Shown: one piece after another, positions 52,158-61,002 of the stretch
Layout: each line of letters opens with the position of its first letter
Position numbering within the stretch: the stretch's first letter is position 1
Source of the DNA: Vineibacter terrae
GTDB taxonomy: Bacteria; Pseudomonadota; Alphaproteobacteria; Reyranellales; Reyranellaceae
Assembly (NCBI RefSeq): GCF_008039615.1
Contig: NZ_VDUZ01000025.1
Location: 1-64,000, forward strand
Direction: 5' to 3'
Length of the DNA stretch: 64,000 bases
Notes under the pieces: generated by a model
Told to the model about the DNA's origin: nothing
The model's input: only the letters and a program-made list of their open reading frames with translations
Database searches by the model: none
Position numbers and translations under genes: made by a program

Positions 52158-52853
52158 CTACTTCTTGGTCGGGGCAGCAGCCTTCGCGGCTGGCGCCGCT
52201 GAGGCCGCCGGCGCCGCGCCAGCGGCCGGGGCGGCGCCACCGGCAGCCGGTGCCGCAGCCGCCTGGGCAGCCTCGGCCTCGCGACCCACGGTCGGCGGCG
52301 CCACCGACGCGATGGTGGCGTTCTTCTCGCGGCTGACGACGCGCACGCCTTCCGGCAGGTTCAGCGAGGACAGGTGCACCGAATGCCCGATCTCCATGCC
52401 GGTCAGGTCGACCTCGAAGAAGTCCGGAATCTGGTCGGCGCGCGTACGCACCGTGATGGCGTGGCGGATCACGTTGAGGATGCCGCCGCGCTTGATGCCC
52501 GGCGAGGCAGTCTCATTGCGGAAATGCACCGGCACGTCGACGGTGATGATCGACCCGGCGCCCAGGCGCAGAAAGTCGAAATGAACCGGCCGGTCGGTCA
52601 CCGGGTCGAGCTGCACGTCGCGTGGCAGCACCTCCACCTTGGTGCCCTCGACATCGATGGCCATGCGATGGGTCAGAAAGCCCTCGCCGGTCATGATGCG
52701 CAGCAGCTGCTTGGGCTCCACCGAGATAGGCAGCGGGGGCTGCTTGTCGCCATAGATCACGGCCGGGATCAGGCCGTCGCGACGCGCGGCCCGGGCGCCC
52801 CCTTTGCCGGCCCGGTCCCGCTTCTTCGCGGCAATCGTGGTCAAATCGGACAT
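52158..52853 (-). CDS. rplY: 50S ribosomal protein L25 (Ctc/TL5 type)
   Basis: A 231-residue L25: KKRDRAGKGGARAARRDGLIPAVIYGDKQPPLPISVEP (RNA-binding), and a TL5 C-terminal domain HFRNETASPGIKRGGILNVIRHAITVRTRADQIPDFFEVDLTGMEIGHSVHL. It ends with an Ala/Pro-rich tail of about 40 residues, common in alphaproteobacteria. It binds 5S rRNA. GGAG lies before ATG 52853; the upstream frame is not homologous. Confidence 0.94.
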   Translation of the reverse strand: MSDLTTIAAKKRDRAGKGGARAARRDGLIPAVIYGDKQPPLPISVEPKQLLRIMTGEGFLTHRMAIDVEGTKVEVLPRDVQLDPVTDRPVHFDFLRLGAGSIITVDVPVHFRNETASPGIKRGGILNVIRHAITVRTRADQIPDFFEVDLTGMEIGHSVHLSSLNLPEGVRVVSREKNATIASVAPPTVGREAEAAQAAAAPAAGGAAPAAGAAPAASAAPAAKAAAPTKK

Positions 52854-53021
52854 CGTCCGTCTCTCCTCAGGGCGCCGCAGCGCCGTTTGCCGGATCGGGA
52901 CGACCCCGATCCTTCCGTCGCGAGCCGGCCTCCAGGGGTGCCGCGCCCGCGGGTACGCCAAAATCGAGGCCGCCGGCGCAAGCCGGCGGCCACAGTCACT
53001 ACGCTTCTACGCCACGCAAAC

Positions 53022-53954
53022 CTAGTCGAACAGGCTCGAGACCGAGGCCTCTTCGCTGATGCGCCGGATCGCTTCGGCCAGCAGCGGCGCGATGCTGATC
53101 TGGCGGATGTTCTGCGACACCCGCACCGCCTCGGTCGCCGGGATGCTGTCCGTGGTGACGAGCTCGGTGATGGGCGACGCCGCCACCCGGGCCACCGCGC
53201 CGCCCGACAGCACGCCATGCGTCACATAGGCGGAGACCGCCTTGGCGCCGGCATTCTTCAGCGCCACGGCGGCATTGCACAGCGTGCCCGCCGAATCGAC
53301 GATGTCGTCGACCAGCATGCAGGTGCGGTTGCGGACGTCGCCGATGATGTTCATCACCTCGGAAACACCCGCGCGTTCGCGGCGCTTGTCGATGATCGCC
53401 AGGTCGGCGTCAAGCCTCTTGGCCAGAGCCCGGGTGCGTACCACGCCGCCGACATCCGGCGACACCATCACCAGGCTCTCGCCGTTGTAGCGCTTGCGCA
53501 CGTCGTCGGTGAAGGTCGGGCCGGCGAAGAGGTTGTCGAGCGGGATATCGAAGAAGCCCTGGATCTGGCCGGCATGCAGATCCATGGTCAGCACGCGGTT
53601 GGCGCCGGCCGTGGTGATCAGGTTGGCTACCAGCTTGGCCGAAATCGGCGTGCGCGGGCCTGATTTGCGATCCTGGCGGGCGTAGCCGTAGTAGGGGATC
53701 ACCGCCGTGATGCGCCGGGCCGAGCTGCGGCGCAGCGCGTCGATGGTGATCAGCAGCTCCATCAGGTTGTCGTTGGTGGGGAACGACGTGGACTGGATGA
53801 CGAACATGTCCTCGCCACGTACGTTCTCCAGGATCTCGACAAACACCTCCAGGTCGGAGAACCGGCGGATATTGGCCCGCACCAGCGGCAGCCCCAGCGC
53901 AGCTGAAATCGCCTCGGCCAGCGGCCGATTGCTGTTGCCGGTCAGGATCTTCAT
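53022..53954 (-). CDS. prs: Ribose-phosphate pyrophosphokinase
   Basis: A 310-residue PRPP synthetase: [69 protein letters not shown], and the PRPP loop [18 protein letters not shown]. It makes PRPP for nucleotides, His and Trp. It heads the prs-rplY-pth run on the minus strand. Confidence 0.96.
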   Translation of the reverse strand: MKILTGNSNRPLAEAISAALGLPLVRANIRRFSDLEVFVEILENVRGEDMFVIQSTSFPTNDNLMELLITIDALRRSSARRITAVIPYYGYARQDRKSGPRTPISAKLVANLITTAGANRVLTMDLHAGQIQGFFDIPLDNLFAGPTFTDDVRKRYNGESLVMVSPDVGGVVRTRALAKRLDADLAIIDKRRERAGVSEVMNIIGDVRNRTCMLVDDIVDSAGTLCNAAVALKNAGAKAVSAYVTHGVLSGGAVARVAASPITELVTTDSIPATEAVRVSQNIRQISIAPLLAEAIRRISEEASVSSLFD

Positions 53955-54249
53955 CTCGGCTTCCCCCGACGCGGCGCGTCGGACTCACGTAAGATCTTGA
54001 AATAACACGATTTTTCGCCCCCGGGCCGGAAGCGGCGGGCGGAACATACCGGCCTTTGCACCGACTCGCAACTGAATCGCTGGAAACGCACAGTTGCGTG
54101 ACTGGCGGCGGCTCCGCCAGGTCGTGGCCTTTGCCTGAATGGCCGGGCCGGCCGGGTCACCGTTTGAACACTTCTCAGCGCGAACCAGAGGTCACGATAA
54201 TCGCGATGAGGTCGTGCCGCGACCGGAGACTACAGAAGGAGGCCAGGAC

Positions 54250-54540
54250 ATGAGCCGAGAAGCGCACTCCCCTGACGCGCTCGTGGAAGCCAGACGCCGG
54301 TTTCTCGCTTCCTGCGGCAAGTTCGCGGTGGCCACCCCACCCACCGTTGCCCTGATGCTGTCGGCAGCCGAGCGGAACTACGCCGTTGCTGCTTCCGGCA
54401 ATGGCGGCGGCTCAGTTCCCAGGCAGAACAATCAAGGAAACAACGGTTTCGGCAATGGCGGCGGCGATGGCGTGCCAGGCCAGTCGGGCAACAACCCATC
54501 GCCCAACGCGGGCGGGAAGCGCGACGACATCAGCCGCTGA
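54250..54540 (+). CDS. Small Gly/Asn-rich protein with Tat-like leader
   Basis: A 96-residue protein. The N-terminal ARRRFLASCGKFAVATPPTVALML looks like a twin-arginine signal, then AASGNGGGSVPRQNNQGNNGFGNGGGDGVPGQSGNNPSPN, and ends GKRDDISR. AAGGAGGCC lies before ATG 54250. Similar leaders occur in tiny alphaproteobacterial proteins near HprK/PqqD genes, as I remember. It faces the nucleotidyltransferase and PqqD-HprK genes tail to tail, across a strong hairpin. It is a candidate substrate of that cassette (inference). Confidence 0.7.
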   Translation: MSREAHSPDALVEARRRFLASCGKFAVATPPTVALMLSAAERNYAVAASGNGGGSVPRQNNQGNNGFGNGGGDGVPGQSGNNPSPNAGGKRDDISR

Positions 54541-54572
54541 GCGTCATATCCGCTGAGCGTCGAATCTTGTCC

Positions 54573-54600
54573 TTGGGCCGGCAGGCGACTGCCGGCCCAA
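54573..54600. terminator. Bidirectional hairpin terminator
   Basis: A perfect 12-base stem TTGGGCCGGCAG / CTGCCGGCCCAA with a GCGA tetraloop, between two convergent genes. No long T tract follows. Confidence 0.6.
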
Positions 54601-54610
54601 GTCGTGTGCG

Positions 54611-55741
54611 TCACCGCCGCCAGCCGCGCGGATGGGCCTCGCTTCTGAGCAGCCGGGCTATCCAGTCACCGGCGTCACGCTTGCGCAGGAAGCGTGATGC
54701 GTGGTGCAGGCGGCGTTGCAGCAGCGGACTTTGCTGTCCGTACAGTCCCGCCATGCGGTGCGGTGCGAAAGCTGATTGCACGTTGGCCAGAGGTGTTCCC
54801 CAGCCGGCCAGGGCGGGCACGCGGTGTTGCAGCAGACAACGTTGCACCTGCAGCCGGGCTGCGACGGCAGGTGCGCCTGGCAGCTTCCAGGGAGCATCCA
54901 GCAGCCTGTGTGCCAGCAGCGCGTACGCGTGAAGTGGTGTCCGCAGGCGATGCCGGGTCAGGCTGCCGGCGACGAAGGTCCAGTCGACTCCTGGAGCGTC
55001 GTCACGGGTGAAGGACGCAAACTCATGCAACTGGCGCAATTCGAACGCACCGCGATAGTAGTTCGCAAGGAAGTGGACCTGTGCATGCAGCACGTTGTGC
55101 AGGACCCTATCCGTCGGCGACGGAACGAAGAACCGGCGGCCCTGCACGACGATCTGGTCGGCACGCCGCCACACGTCCTGGGCCGGAAGGACATGCGGGG
55201 TGTCGATCAGCTCGAAGTGGAGGTCGACCGCTCCCGGCTCGCCCGGCCGCGCAAAATCGCCATAGGCGTGATGTCCGGCCGGGTAACGGGCGATGGCTCG
55301 ATAGCCCAGGTTGTCAAGAGTTGTGAAAACCCGGTCAGCGGCGTGTCGCGGCACCAAGAGGTCGAGATCGCGGATCATCCGGGCGCTTGGCGCGGGAGCG
55401 CTGAGCAGCGTGGCACCGCCCTTCAGAAGCAAAGCATCAACCCCGGCATTGCCGAGCGCGCCGATCAGCTCCAAGGCCTGTTGTCGCAGGCAGTCGTTGC
55501 GGGCTGCATTGCTCTGATGCAGCAATGCAAGATAGTCGCGCACCGCGTCGGGGATATCCGCCAACCTCCCGGTTCTTTCAAGCGCGGCATGGAGGGCAGG
55601 CCCAACGAGGTGCTCGTTCGCCAGCGCGATTGCGTAGCTCCAGGTCGTGTCGTCGATTTTGCGCAGCCGCTGCAGGTGGCCCGCCGCATCCGTCCGAAGG
55701 CAGTCGCAAACAAGATGCAGCGCGCGCAGGGATCTGATCAT
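54611..55741 (-). CDS. Nucleotidyltransferase family protein (PF14907 type)
   Basis: A 376-residue protein: NAGVDALLLKGGATLLSA (residues about 99-114) and ARMIRDLDLLVPRHAADRVFTTLDNLGY (the Asp-x-Asp of the polymerase-beta-like fold at 125-127), then VDLHFELIDTPHVL. This is the uncharacterised nucleotidyltransferase family found with lasso-peptide-like and HprK-related genes. ATG 55741 overlaps the stop of the next gene upstream (ATGA), so it is coupled to the PqqD-HprK protein. The N-terminus (IRSLRALHLVCDCLR) is helical. Confidence 0.8.
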   Translation of the reverse strand: MIRSLRALHLVCDCLRTDAAGHLQRLRKIDDTTWSYAIALANEHLVGPALHAALERTGRLADIPDAVRDYLALLHQSNAARNDCLRQQALELIGALGNAGVDALLLKGGATLLSAPAPSARMIRDLDLLVPRHAADRVFTTLDNLGYRAIARYPAGHHAYGDFARPGEPGAVDLHFELIDTPHVLPAQDVWRRADQIVVQGRRFFVPSPTDRVLHNVLHAQVHFLANYYRGAFELRQLHEFASFTRDDAPGVDWTFVAGSLTRHRLRTPLHAYALLAHRLLDAPWKLPGAPAVAARLQVQRCLLQHRVPALAGWGTPLANVQSAFAPHRMAGLYGQQSPLLQRRLHHASRFLRKRDAGDWIARLLRSEAHPRGWRR

Positions 55742-56877
55742 GGCGCCAGGAGGCGCAACCGCTCCACGGCCGCGTCGAGTCCGTTGAATCGCAGCTCGAA
55801 GCAGGAGATCGTGGCGATCCACTGCACCAGTTGCGCAATTTTCTCGGGGTCGAGCGTGTCGAGCGGACAACATTCACGCAGCAGGCGGGCCAGCGCCTCG
55901 GCGCGGCTCAACGGCACAAGCTCGGCCGGCGATTGGCGGATACGCCGCGGAAATACGATCCACTCGACCGGTGTTTGCACATCAGGCGCGATCCGAGGTG
56001 CCGTCTCCGCGGGCAGCAAATAGCGCACACGCTTCCCGTCGGGACGATTGTGGATCGGTTGCCGCGCCAATTGCGGTAGCTGCTTGCGCAGCAGCCGCCA
56101 GGCGCCTGGCTTGAGGCAGATCGCAAAGGGCATCTGCCGCGCCGCCAGCGTATCGTGCGCGAGAACGATGGTGTCATCGCCGAGAAGACCGCAGCCCGCC
56201 ATGACCAGCGCCGCGGTCAGCGTGCTCTTGCCGCTGCCGGAGGCGCCAGGCAGCAGCAGACACCGTTCACCCAAGGTGACCCCTGCAGCATGGATGGCGT
56301 AGGCGGCGCGGCTGTGTCTGAGGGCGAAGCGGACCAGGGAGATTTTGACGAGCGGAGCGAGTTGGTCGCGCCGCTGGCACCGCTCGATGGCGCCATCCGG
56401 TCCCTGGAGGATGAAGCCGTCCCGATCGGCGGTGATCTGAATGGTCAGAGCGTCGGAGATCTCGGCAGTCACCAAGTGTTCGACCAGCGGCGTGAGGTCG
56501 CTCAGGAGATCACCGGGCGATGCCTGCAGCCGGAATGCGGTATCAAGCAATCGCAGGGTGACGGTGTCGCTCGTGGCAGGCCCGCCGAGGCTGCCGCCAG
56601 TCGTTTGGCGGAGGAGGCCGAGATCCTGCCACTGCCGCAGGATCGTGCCCAGGTGAGCCTTGGCAGCATCGGGATCGAAGCCGAACGTCTGCTCAAGGCC
56701 TTGCTCGATGCGCGCGAAGCCGAACCCTTCCTCCAGGCAACACCAGACGTAGGTCGCCGTGGTGTTGAGGCTGTAGAGCTGATGTGTGCCGGCATTGAAA
56801 AGCACGCCGGCCTCGTCAAGGAGATGCAAGGTCACGTCAGGAGCGGGGCCTTGCTGGTGATCGGCTCTTGGTTGCAT
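55738..56877 (-). CDS. PqqD-HprK-like kinase fusion
   Basis: A 379-residue two-domain protein. Residues about 13-95 are a PqqD-type peptide-binding domain (VTLHLLDEAGVLFNAGTHQLYSLN..., FDPDAAKAHLGTILRQWQDLGLL). From about 105 follows an HprK-related kinase with GASGSGKST at 211-219 and LLGDDT at 231-236. PqqD domains hold RiPP precursors; HprK-like kinases can phosphorylate a peptide end, as in some lasso clusters. Here the two are fused. No lasso cyclase or protease is nearby. ATG 56877. Confidence 0.85.
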   Translation of the reverse strand: MQPRADHQQGPAPDVTLHLLDEAGVLFNAGTHQLYSLNTTATYVWCCLEEGFGFARIEQGLEQTFGFDPDAAKAHLGTILRQWQDLGLLRQTTGGSLGGPATSDTVTLRLLDTAFRLQASPGDLLSDLTPLVEHLVTAEISDALTIQITADRDGFILQGPDGAIERCQRRDQLAPLVKISLVRFALRHSRAAYAIHAAGVTLGERCLLLPGASGSGKSTLTAALVMAGCGLLGDDTIVLAHDTLAARQMPFAICLKPGAWRLLRKQLPQLARQPIHNRPDGKRVRYLLPAETAPRIAPDVQTPVEWIVFPRRIRQSPAELVPLSRAEALARLLRECCPLDTLDPEKIAQLVQWIATISCFELRFNGLDAAVERLRLLAP

Positions 56878-56979
56878 CGCCTCGCTCGGCCGCTGGCGGG
56901 ATCAGCTTGCCGTTTGATGATGCAATAGCCCCGTCCTCACCGGATGTGTGATGACCATTTCGGGGCCGCGTGACGCTCA

Positions 56980-57003
56980 ATAATCAACGTATATGTTGAT
57001 TAT
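56980..57003. promoter_or_regulatory. ArsR-type operator
   Basis: Perfect nine-base arms ATAATCAAC and GTTGATTAT around GTATAT. It lies 44 bases before ATG 57048 and 102 bases from the PqqD-HprK start, in an AT-rich patch. Confidence 0.7.
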
Positions 57004-57047
57004 CAACAGAGCGTTTGATAAAATACGCCATGCAGGGAGTTCCGGCC

Positions 57048-57464
57048 ATGCTTCAGGTCGTCGGCGGCGCGGACCCCGCTGCGGATCTGCTCGACCGGGT
57101 GTTCTTCGCGCTGTCGGATCCGGTGCGCCGTGCAATCCTGGATCGTCTGGGCGAGGAAGCGTTGCTGGTCTCGGAGCTTGCGGCGCCGTTCGATATCTCG
57201 CTGCAGGCGGTATCGCGCCACATCCAGGTCCTGGTGCGCGCAGGCCTGGTCCGGCAGGAGCGGACCGGCCGTATCAGCCGATGCAGCCTCGTCGTCGGAC
57301 CCATCCAGGCTGCGGCGGTATGGATCAACCACTACAGCAAGTATTGGCAGGCACAGTTCGACACATTGGCGGCGGCGCTGGAGGAGATCGAAGAACGGCG
57401 ATCCGGCGCGGCGCGGCTCACGACGCTGCGGAAGCGGCCGCGACGGCGCTTGCCGGACCCCTGA
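57048..57464 (+). CDS. ArsR-family regulator (SRPBCC-linked type)
   Basis: A 138-residue winged helix: LLDRVFFALSDPVRRAILDRLGEEALLVSELAAPFDISLQAVSRHIQVLVRAGLVRQERTGRISRCSL. No Cys pair for metals is visible, so it is of the growth-inhibition/metabolic ArsR branch rather than an arsenic sensor. ATG 57048 is chosen for GGGAG nine bases before; ATG 57030 and TTG 57015 are alternatives. It starts the DUF899-TfoX cluster. Confidence 0.85.
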   Translation: MLQVVGGADPAADLLDRVFFALSDPVRRAILDRLGEEALLVSELAAPFDISLQAVSRHIQVLVRAGLVRQERTGRISRCSLVVGPIQAAAVWINHYSKYWQAQFDTLAAALEEIEERRSGAARLTTLRKRPRRRLPDP

Positions 57465-57609
57465 TGCGCTGCGACGCGCGAGGAGGCTGGCGTGAAGAGC
57501 GGAATCATCCCGCGGGGAACGGCCCGAAGCATGCGTCGGCTATTCGTGAGGAATCTCACGCCACAACGCGACGTGATCAGTCGGCAACGGATGGAAGGGA
57601 GTGAGCGCC

Positions 57610-58182
57610 ATGAAATATGTCGATGCCACCCGGCGTCTCGCCGAGCACCGTGACCGTATCGCGGCCTTGCGCGAGGAGATGCGCAAGATGCAGGACGCGA
57701 TCGAGCCGCAGGAGGTCGCCGACTACAGCCTGGCGACGCCGCAGGGCGAGGTGCGGCTCTCGGCCCTGTTCGGCGACAAGGATGACCTGTTCGTCATCCA
57801 TAACATGGGCGCTTCGTGCCGCTACTGCACGATGTGGGCCGATGGCTTCAACGGCGTCTACGATCATTTGGCGAGCCGCGCCGCATTCGTGGTCTGCAGC
57901 CCCGACGCGCCGGCGGCGCAAAAGCGCTTCGCCGACAGCCGCGGCTGGCGCTTTCCGATGGTGAGCCATCAGAACACCAGCTTCGCGGCCGACATGGGCT
58001 ATCGCGCCGAGAATGGCAGCCACCAGCCCGGCATCTCCGTCTTCAGGCGTGACAACGGGCGGATCATGCGCGTGTCCGACACCGACATGGGGCCGGGGGA
58101 TGCGTTCTGCTCGGTGTGGCACTTCTTTGACATGCTGCCCGGCGGGGCGGGCGATTGGGCACCGCAATTCAAGTACCGCTGA
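57610..58182 (+). CDS. DUF899 thioredoxin-like protein
   Basis: A 190-residue protein: LREEMRKMQDAIEPQEVADYSLATPQGEVRLSALFGDKDDLFVIHNMGASCRYCTMWADGFNGVYDHL, a DUF899 thioredoxin fold with CRYC. Such proteins are usually linked to ArsR-SRPBCC genes; the activity is unknown. GGGAG lies before ATG 57610. It ends with the phrase DAFCSVWHFFDMLPGGAGDW. Confidence 0.85.
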   Translation: MKYVDATRRLAEHRDRIAALREEMRKMQDAIEPQEVADYSLATPQGEVRLSALFGDKDDLFVIHNMGASCRYCTMWADGFNGVYDHLASRAAFVVCSPDAPAAQKRFADSRGWRFPMVSHQNTSFAADMGYRAENGSHQPGISVFRRDNGRIMRVSDTDMGPGDAFCSVWHFFDMLPGGAGDWAPQFKYR

Positions 58183-58206
58183 CCTGTTGCCCGCGGAGCG
58201 TATGCC

Positions 58207-58593
58207 ATGGCTTGGCGCAAAGCGCCGCCGCAGCTCGTGTCGCTGTTCGATAGCGTGGTACCGCGCGATCCTCGGGTCGTGCGGCGGCCGATGTTCGGCT
58301 ATCCGGCGGCATTCGCCAACGGCAAGCTGTTCGCGAGCCTATTTGAGGACAGCGTCGTCCTGAAGCTGTCGCCGGAGGATTGCGGCCAGCTGCAGGCGGC
58401 GCACGGCGCGTCGGCGTTCGAGCCGATGCCGGGCCGGCGCAAGCGCGAATACATCGTGCTGCCCGAGGCATTGCTGTCGGATCGTGTTGCGCTGGATCGC
58501 TGGCTGTCGCGGGCGCTGGATTACGTTCTGTCGCAGTCCAGCGCCACGAAGAAGGCGCCGCGCGCCGCATCGCCCCGCAAAGGCAAGCGGTAG
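58207..58593 (+). CDS. TfoX N-terminal domain protein
   Basis: A 128-residue protein with the TfoX N-terminal domain: LVSLFDSVVPRDPRVVRRPMFGYPAAFANGKLFASLFEDSVVLKLSPED and the tail EYIVLPEALLSDRVALDRWLSRALDYV, then a basic Lys/Arg end. Competence-regulator homology does not imply that role here. It is 24 bases from the DUF899 gene, likely the same unit. Confidence 0.83.
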   Translation: MAWRKAPPQLVSLFDSVVPRDPRVVRRPMFGYPAAFANGKLFASLFEDSVVLKLSPEDCGQLQAAHGASAFEPMPGRRKREYIVLPEALLSDRVALDRWLSRALDYVLSQSSATKKAPRAASPRKGKR

Positions 58594-58603
58594 CGGGCGG
58601 CCT

Positions 58604-59365
58604 TCAGGCCGTCGCGCTCCAGCGATGGTCGGCGCGCAGCGGTGAATCTTCCTTCACGAACAGCAGATCGAGCTGGGCCAGCGCGCTGTCCAGCGGGCGG
58701 CGGCCGCCGCCCAGCACGTCGTAGATGACGAAGCCGCGCTGGCGCAGGAAGCTGACCACCTCGGCGATCTCCGGCCCGTCGTGGATGGTGGCGATGACGC
58801 TGGCCTCGATCAGGATCGCATCGACATCATGGATGCGCTCGCCCATGCCGCGCAGCACGCTCATTTCCGAGCCCTGGACGTCGATCTTGCATAGCGCCGG
58901 CCGCTCGAAGCCGTCGATCACCTGGTCGAAGCGCTGCACCGGCACCGGGTACCGGCGCGTCGGGCCGAGCGGTCCGACCTCCTCATAGAAGGTCGAGCCG
59001 CCGATATCGTTGGTGCGCACCCCGATCTCGAGCTCGCCCTCCGCGTCGCCGAGCGCGACATTGAGGATCCGGGCATCGAGCTGCTTGGCGATCCGTTCCA
59101 TGTAAGGCAGCGATTCGCGCGTCGGGTCGATCAGGTAGTACTGCGAGTCGGGGAAGACGGCATAGAGCTCGGGCGTGCCCTGCGCGACGCCGATATCGAA
59201 CACGGTACGCGGCTCGAAGCCCTGGGCGCGGAGGTTGCGCAGGACGAAGGGCCATGCCGGCACCACGCCGACCACCCGATGCAGCACCAGCGTCGAGTAG
59301 CTCAGCATGCGCTTGATCACGGCCTTCGCTGGATTGCGCACCATCATGCCTGTCGTCATGGTCAT
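58604..59365 (-). CDS. FkbM-family methyltransferase
   Basis: A 253-residue SAM methyltransferase: PRTVFDIGVAQGTPELYAVFPDSQYYLIDPTRESLPYMERIAKQL (motif I and the acidic loop), then FERPALCKIDVQGSEMSVLRGM, the family signature. FkbM enzymes O-methylate sugars or polyketides. A short basic N-terminus precedes a possible anchor helix. It is convergent with the TfoX gene. Confidence 0.85.
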   Translation of the reverse strand: MTMTTGMMVRNPAKAVIKRMLSYSTLVLHRVVGVVPAWPFVLRNLRAQGFEPRTVFDIGVAQGTPELYAVFPDSQYYLIDPTRESLPYMERIAKQLDARILNVALGDAEGELEIGVRTNDIGGSTFYEEVGPLGPTRRYPVPVQRFDQVIDGFERPALCKIDVQGSEMSVLRGMGERIHDVDAILIEASVIATIHDGPEIAEVVSFLRQRGFVIYDVLGGGRRPLDSALAQLDLLFVKEDSPLRADHRWSATA

Positions 59366-59546
59366 GCCGCCTCACGTGCAGTGGAAACGCCGCCCTGCGC
59401 CCGCCAGGCGAGGGACCGTCAGCAGATGTAAGGGGGCAGCCCGCCGATGGTCAGCAGGGGGCAGTGACGGAACACGGAATGATCACCGCCTGGACTCGCG
59501 CGATCCCGGGCTGCATGCTTCGTGCTGGAAGGCAAGGGAGGACACG

Positions 59547-59738
59547 GTGGACGAACGCATCGAAAAGACGCTGATCGACGTGGCTGACCTGGTCAAGACC
59601 GGCCAGCAGGCAGCCGCCGCTCAGGAATCGGCCTGGGCGGGCCTCGAGCAGCTGGCTGTCGCCCTGGGCGTGCTGGCCACGCATTGCGCCGCGCTCGAGA
59701 AGCGGCTGCAGGAGGTGGAGAGCAAGCTGGCGCATTGA
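59547..59738 (+). CDS. Small coiled-coil protein
   Basis: A 63-residue protein: VDERIEKTLIDVADLVKTGQQ, LEQLAVALGVLATHCAALEKRLQEVESKLAH. Heptad-like Leu/Ala positions suggest a coiled coil. GTG 59547 has GGGAGG six bases before. No known family; it could be a small regulator or structural partner. Confidence 0.5.
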   Translation: MDERIEKTLIDVADLVKTGQQAAAAQESAWAGLEQLAVALGVLATHCAALEKRLQEVESKLAH

Positions 59739-59820
59739 GCCGCTCGAAACGGCCCAAGCTGGCGCGTGGCGGCAAATGACAGCAGGAAGCGCGGCGGCTT
59801 CCTGGCTGGTTCGTACGGCC

Positions 59821-60912
59821 TCAGCGCTGGCCCTGGGCGGCGCGGTCGCGGTTGATCAGCTCGACGACTCCGTCCGCCGCGGCCAGCGCCACGATCGGCG
59901 CCAGCTTGTCCCAATTGCCCTCGAGGCTGCCGGCCTGGACCGTGTTGGCCTGCTCGAGGTCGCCGATCTGGGTGCCATCGCCGCGCTTGATGATCCAGCG
60001 GATGACAACGCGTTGGCGCCCCTCCGCCGGCGCCGCGAGCGCGACGCTACCCTGAATCTGGAACACGGTCGCCTCGGTGCGGTCGACCAGCACCATCTGG
60101 CTTTCGCCCATGGCCCGGCGCATGGCTGACGCGAGCGCCTTGTTGGCGGTGTCTGGACCACCGGTCACCGTCAGCACGCGCACGCGCGGCGCGTTGCTGG
60201 CAGCCGCCAACACAGGCGGCGCGGCAGAAGGCGGCGCTTCCGGCCCGGGAGGAGCTGCCGGGGGCGATGGTGCGCCGGGTGGAGGGCCGCCCGGCTGGTC
60301 GGCGGCCGGCGCTGGTGCGCCGGGGCCGGCGGGCTCGCTGCTGGGGGGCGGCGGCAGTGTGCCCGGCGGCAACGCATCGGGCAGCGCGGCGATGGGGACA
60401 TTGGCAAGATCGCCGCGGCCGAGCTGGCGGCCGATGCGGAATGCGGCTTGCGTGGCGATGCGCGAGATCAGACGGTCCTCGGCGTTGAACCAGTCCTGCG
60501 GGCTGCCCAGCACACGCTGATCGTTGCCGGCGATGCGCGTGCCGCGTTCGTCCTGCACGGTCCAGGTGATGTCGATCTGCACTGCGCCGTCCGCGTCGCG
60601 TGTCGCTACCGTGGCGCTGATTCGCTTGAGGCCGCGCGCCGTGGCTGGTATGGCGACGATGCCATGATCGCGCAGGGCCAGAGCCAGCGCCGTTGCGATC
60701 TTCTCGGCGACCTCCGTCCGGGGGCCGACGGGCGGCGTGATGACGAATTCCGGCGCTTCGGCGGTTTCAGGCCCGACGCCCGGCGGCGCGGCCGATGGTG
60801 CCGAGAGCCTGTTGTCGGGCGCGAAAGGGCGCGGTGTCTCACCGCACCCGATCAGGGCAACCGCCATTGCGCCCGCGATCGCTGCGCAGCGGATCAGCTC
60901 AGACCAGCGCAC
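59821..60912 (-). CDS. Hypothetical lipoprotein
   Basis: About 363 residues. The N-terminus RWSELIRCAAIAGAMAVALIGCGE has a lipobox (LIGC), so a lipid-anchored exported protein is likely. A domain of unknown function follows (AEKIATALALALRDHGIVAIPATARGLKRISATV), then a Pro/Ala-rich linker (TLPPPPSSEPAGPGAPAP...), then a second domain similar in layout (TANKALASAMRRAMGESQMVLVDRTEATVFQIQGSVAL). The GTG at 60912 or the ATG at 60867 is the start; the frame runs to 60948. It follows pgeF. Confidence 0.65.
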   Translation of the reverse strand: MRWSELIRCAAIAGAMAVALIGCGETPRPFAPDNRLSAPSAAPPGVGPETAEAPEFVITPPVGPRTEVAEKIATALALALRDHGIVAIPATARGLKRISATVATRDADGAVQIDITWTVQDERGTRIAGNDQRVLGSPQDWFNAEDRLISRIATQAAFRIGRQLGRGDLANVPIAALPDALPPGTLPPPPSSEPAGPGAPAPAADQPGGPPPGAPSPPAAPPGPEAPPSAAPPVLAAASNAPRVRVLTVTGGPDTANKALASAMRRAMGESQMVLVDRTEATVFQIQGSVALAAPAEGRQRVVIRWIIKRGDGTQIGDLEQANTVQAGSLEGNWDKLAPIVALAAADGVVELINRDRAAQGQR

Positions 60913-60967
60913 AGGTGGCCACCAAGCCAAGCAGGCAGAGAAAACCAAAGATCACCAGATAGGGCAT
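60899..60967 (-). CDS. Possible 22-residue membrane peptide
   Basis: An ORF of 23 codons (MPYLVIFGFLCLLGLVATCALV), almost entirely hydrophobic, ending 36 bases after pgeF's stop region and overlapping the lipoprotein start. It resembles small single-helix peptides of the KdpF or CydX kind in shape. No clear ribosome site. Confidence 0.3.
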   Translation of the reverse strand: MPYLVIFGFLCLLGLVATCALV

Positions 60968-61002
60968 GGGGCCGATGCTGCTTCAAATCATACGAACATG
61001 GA

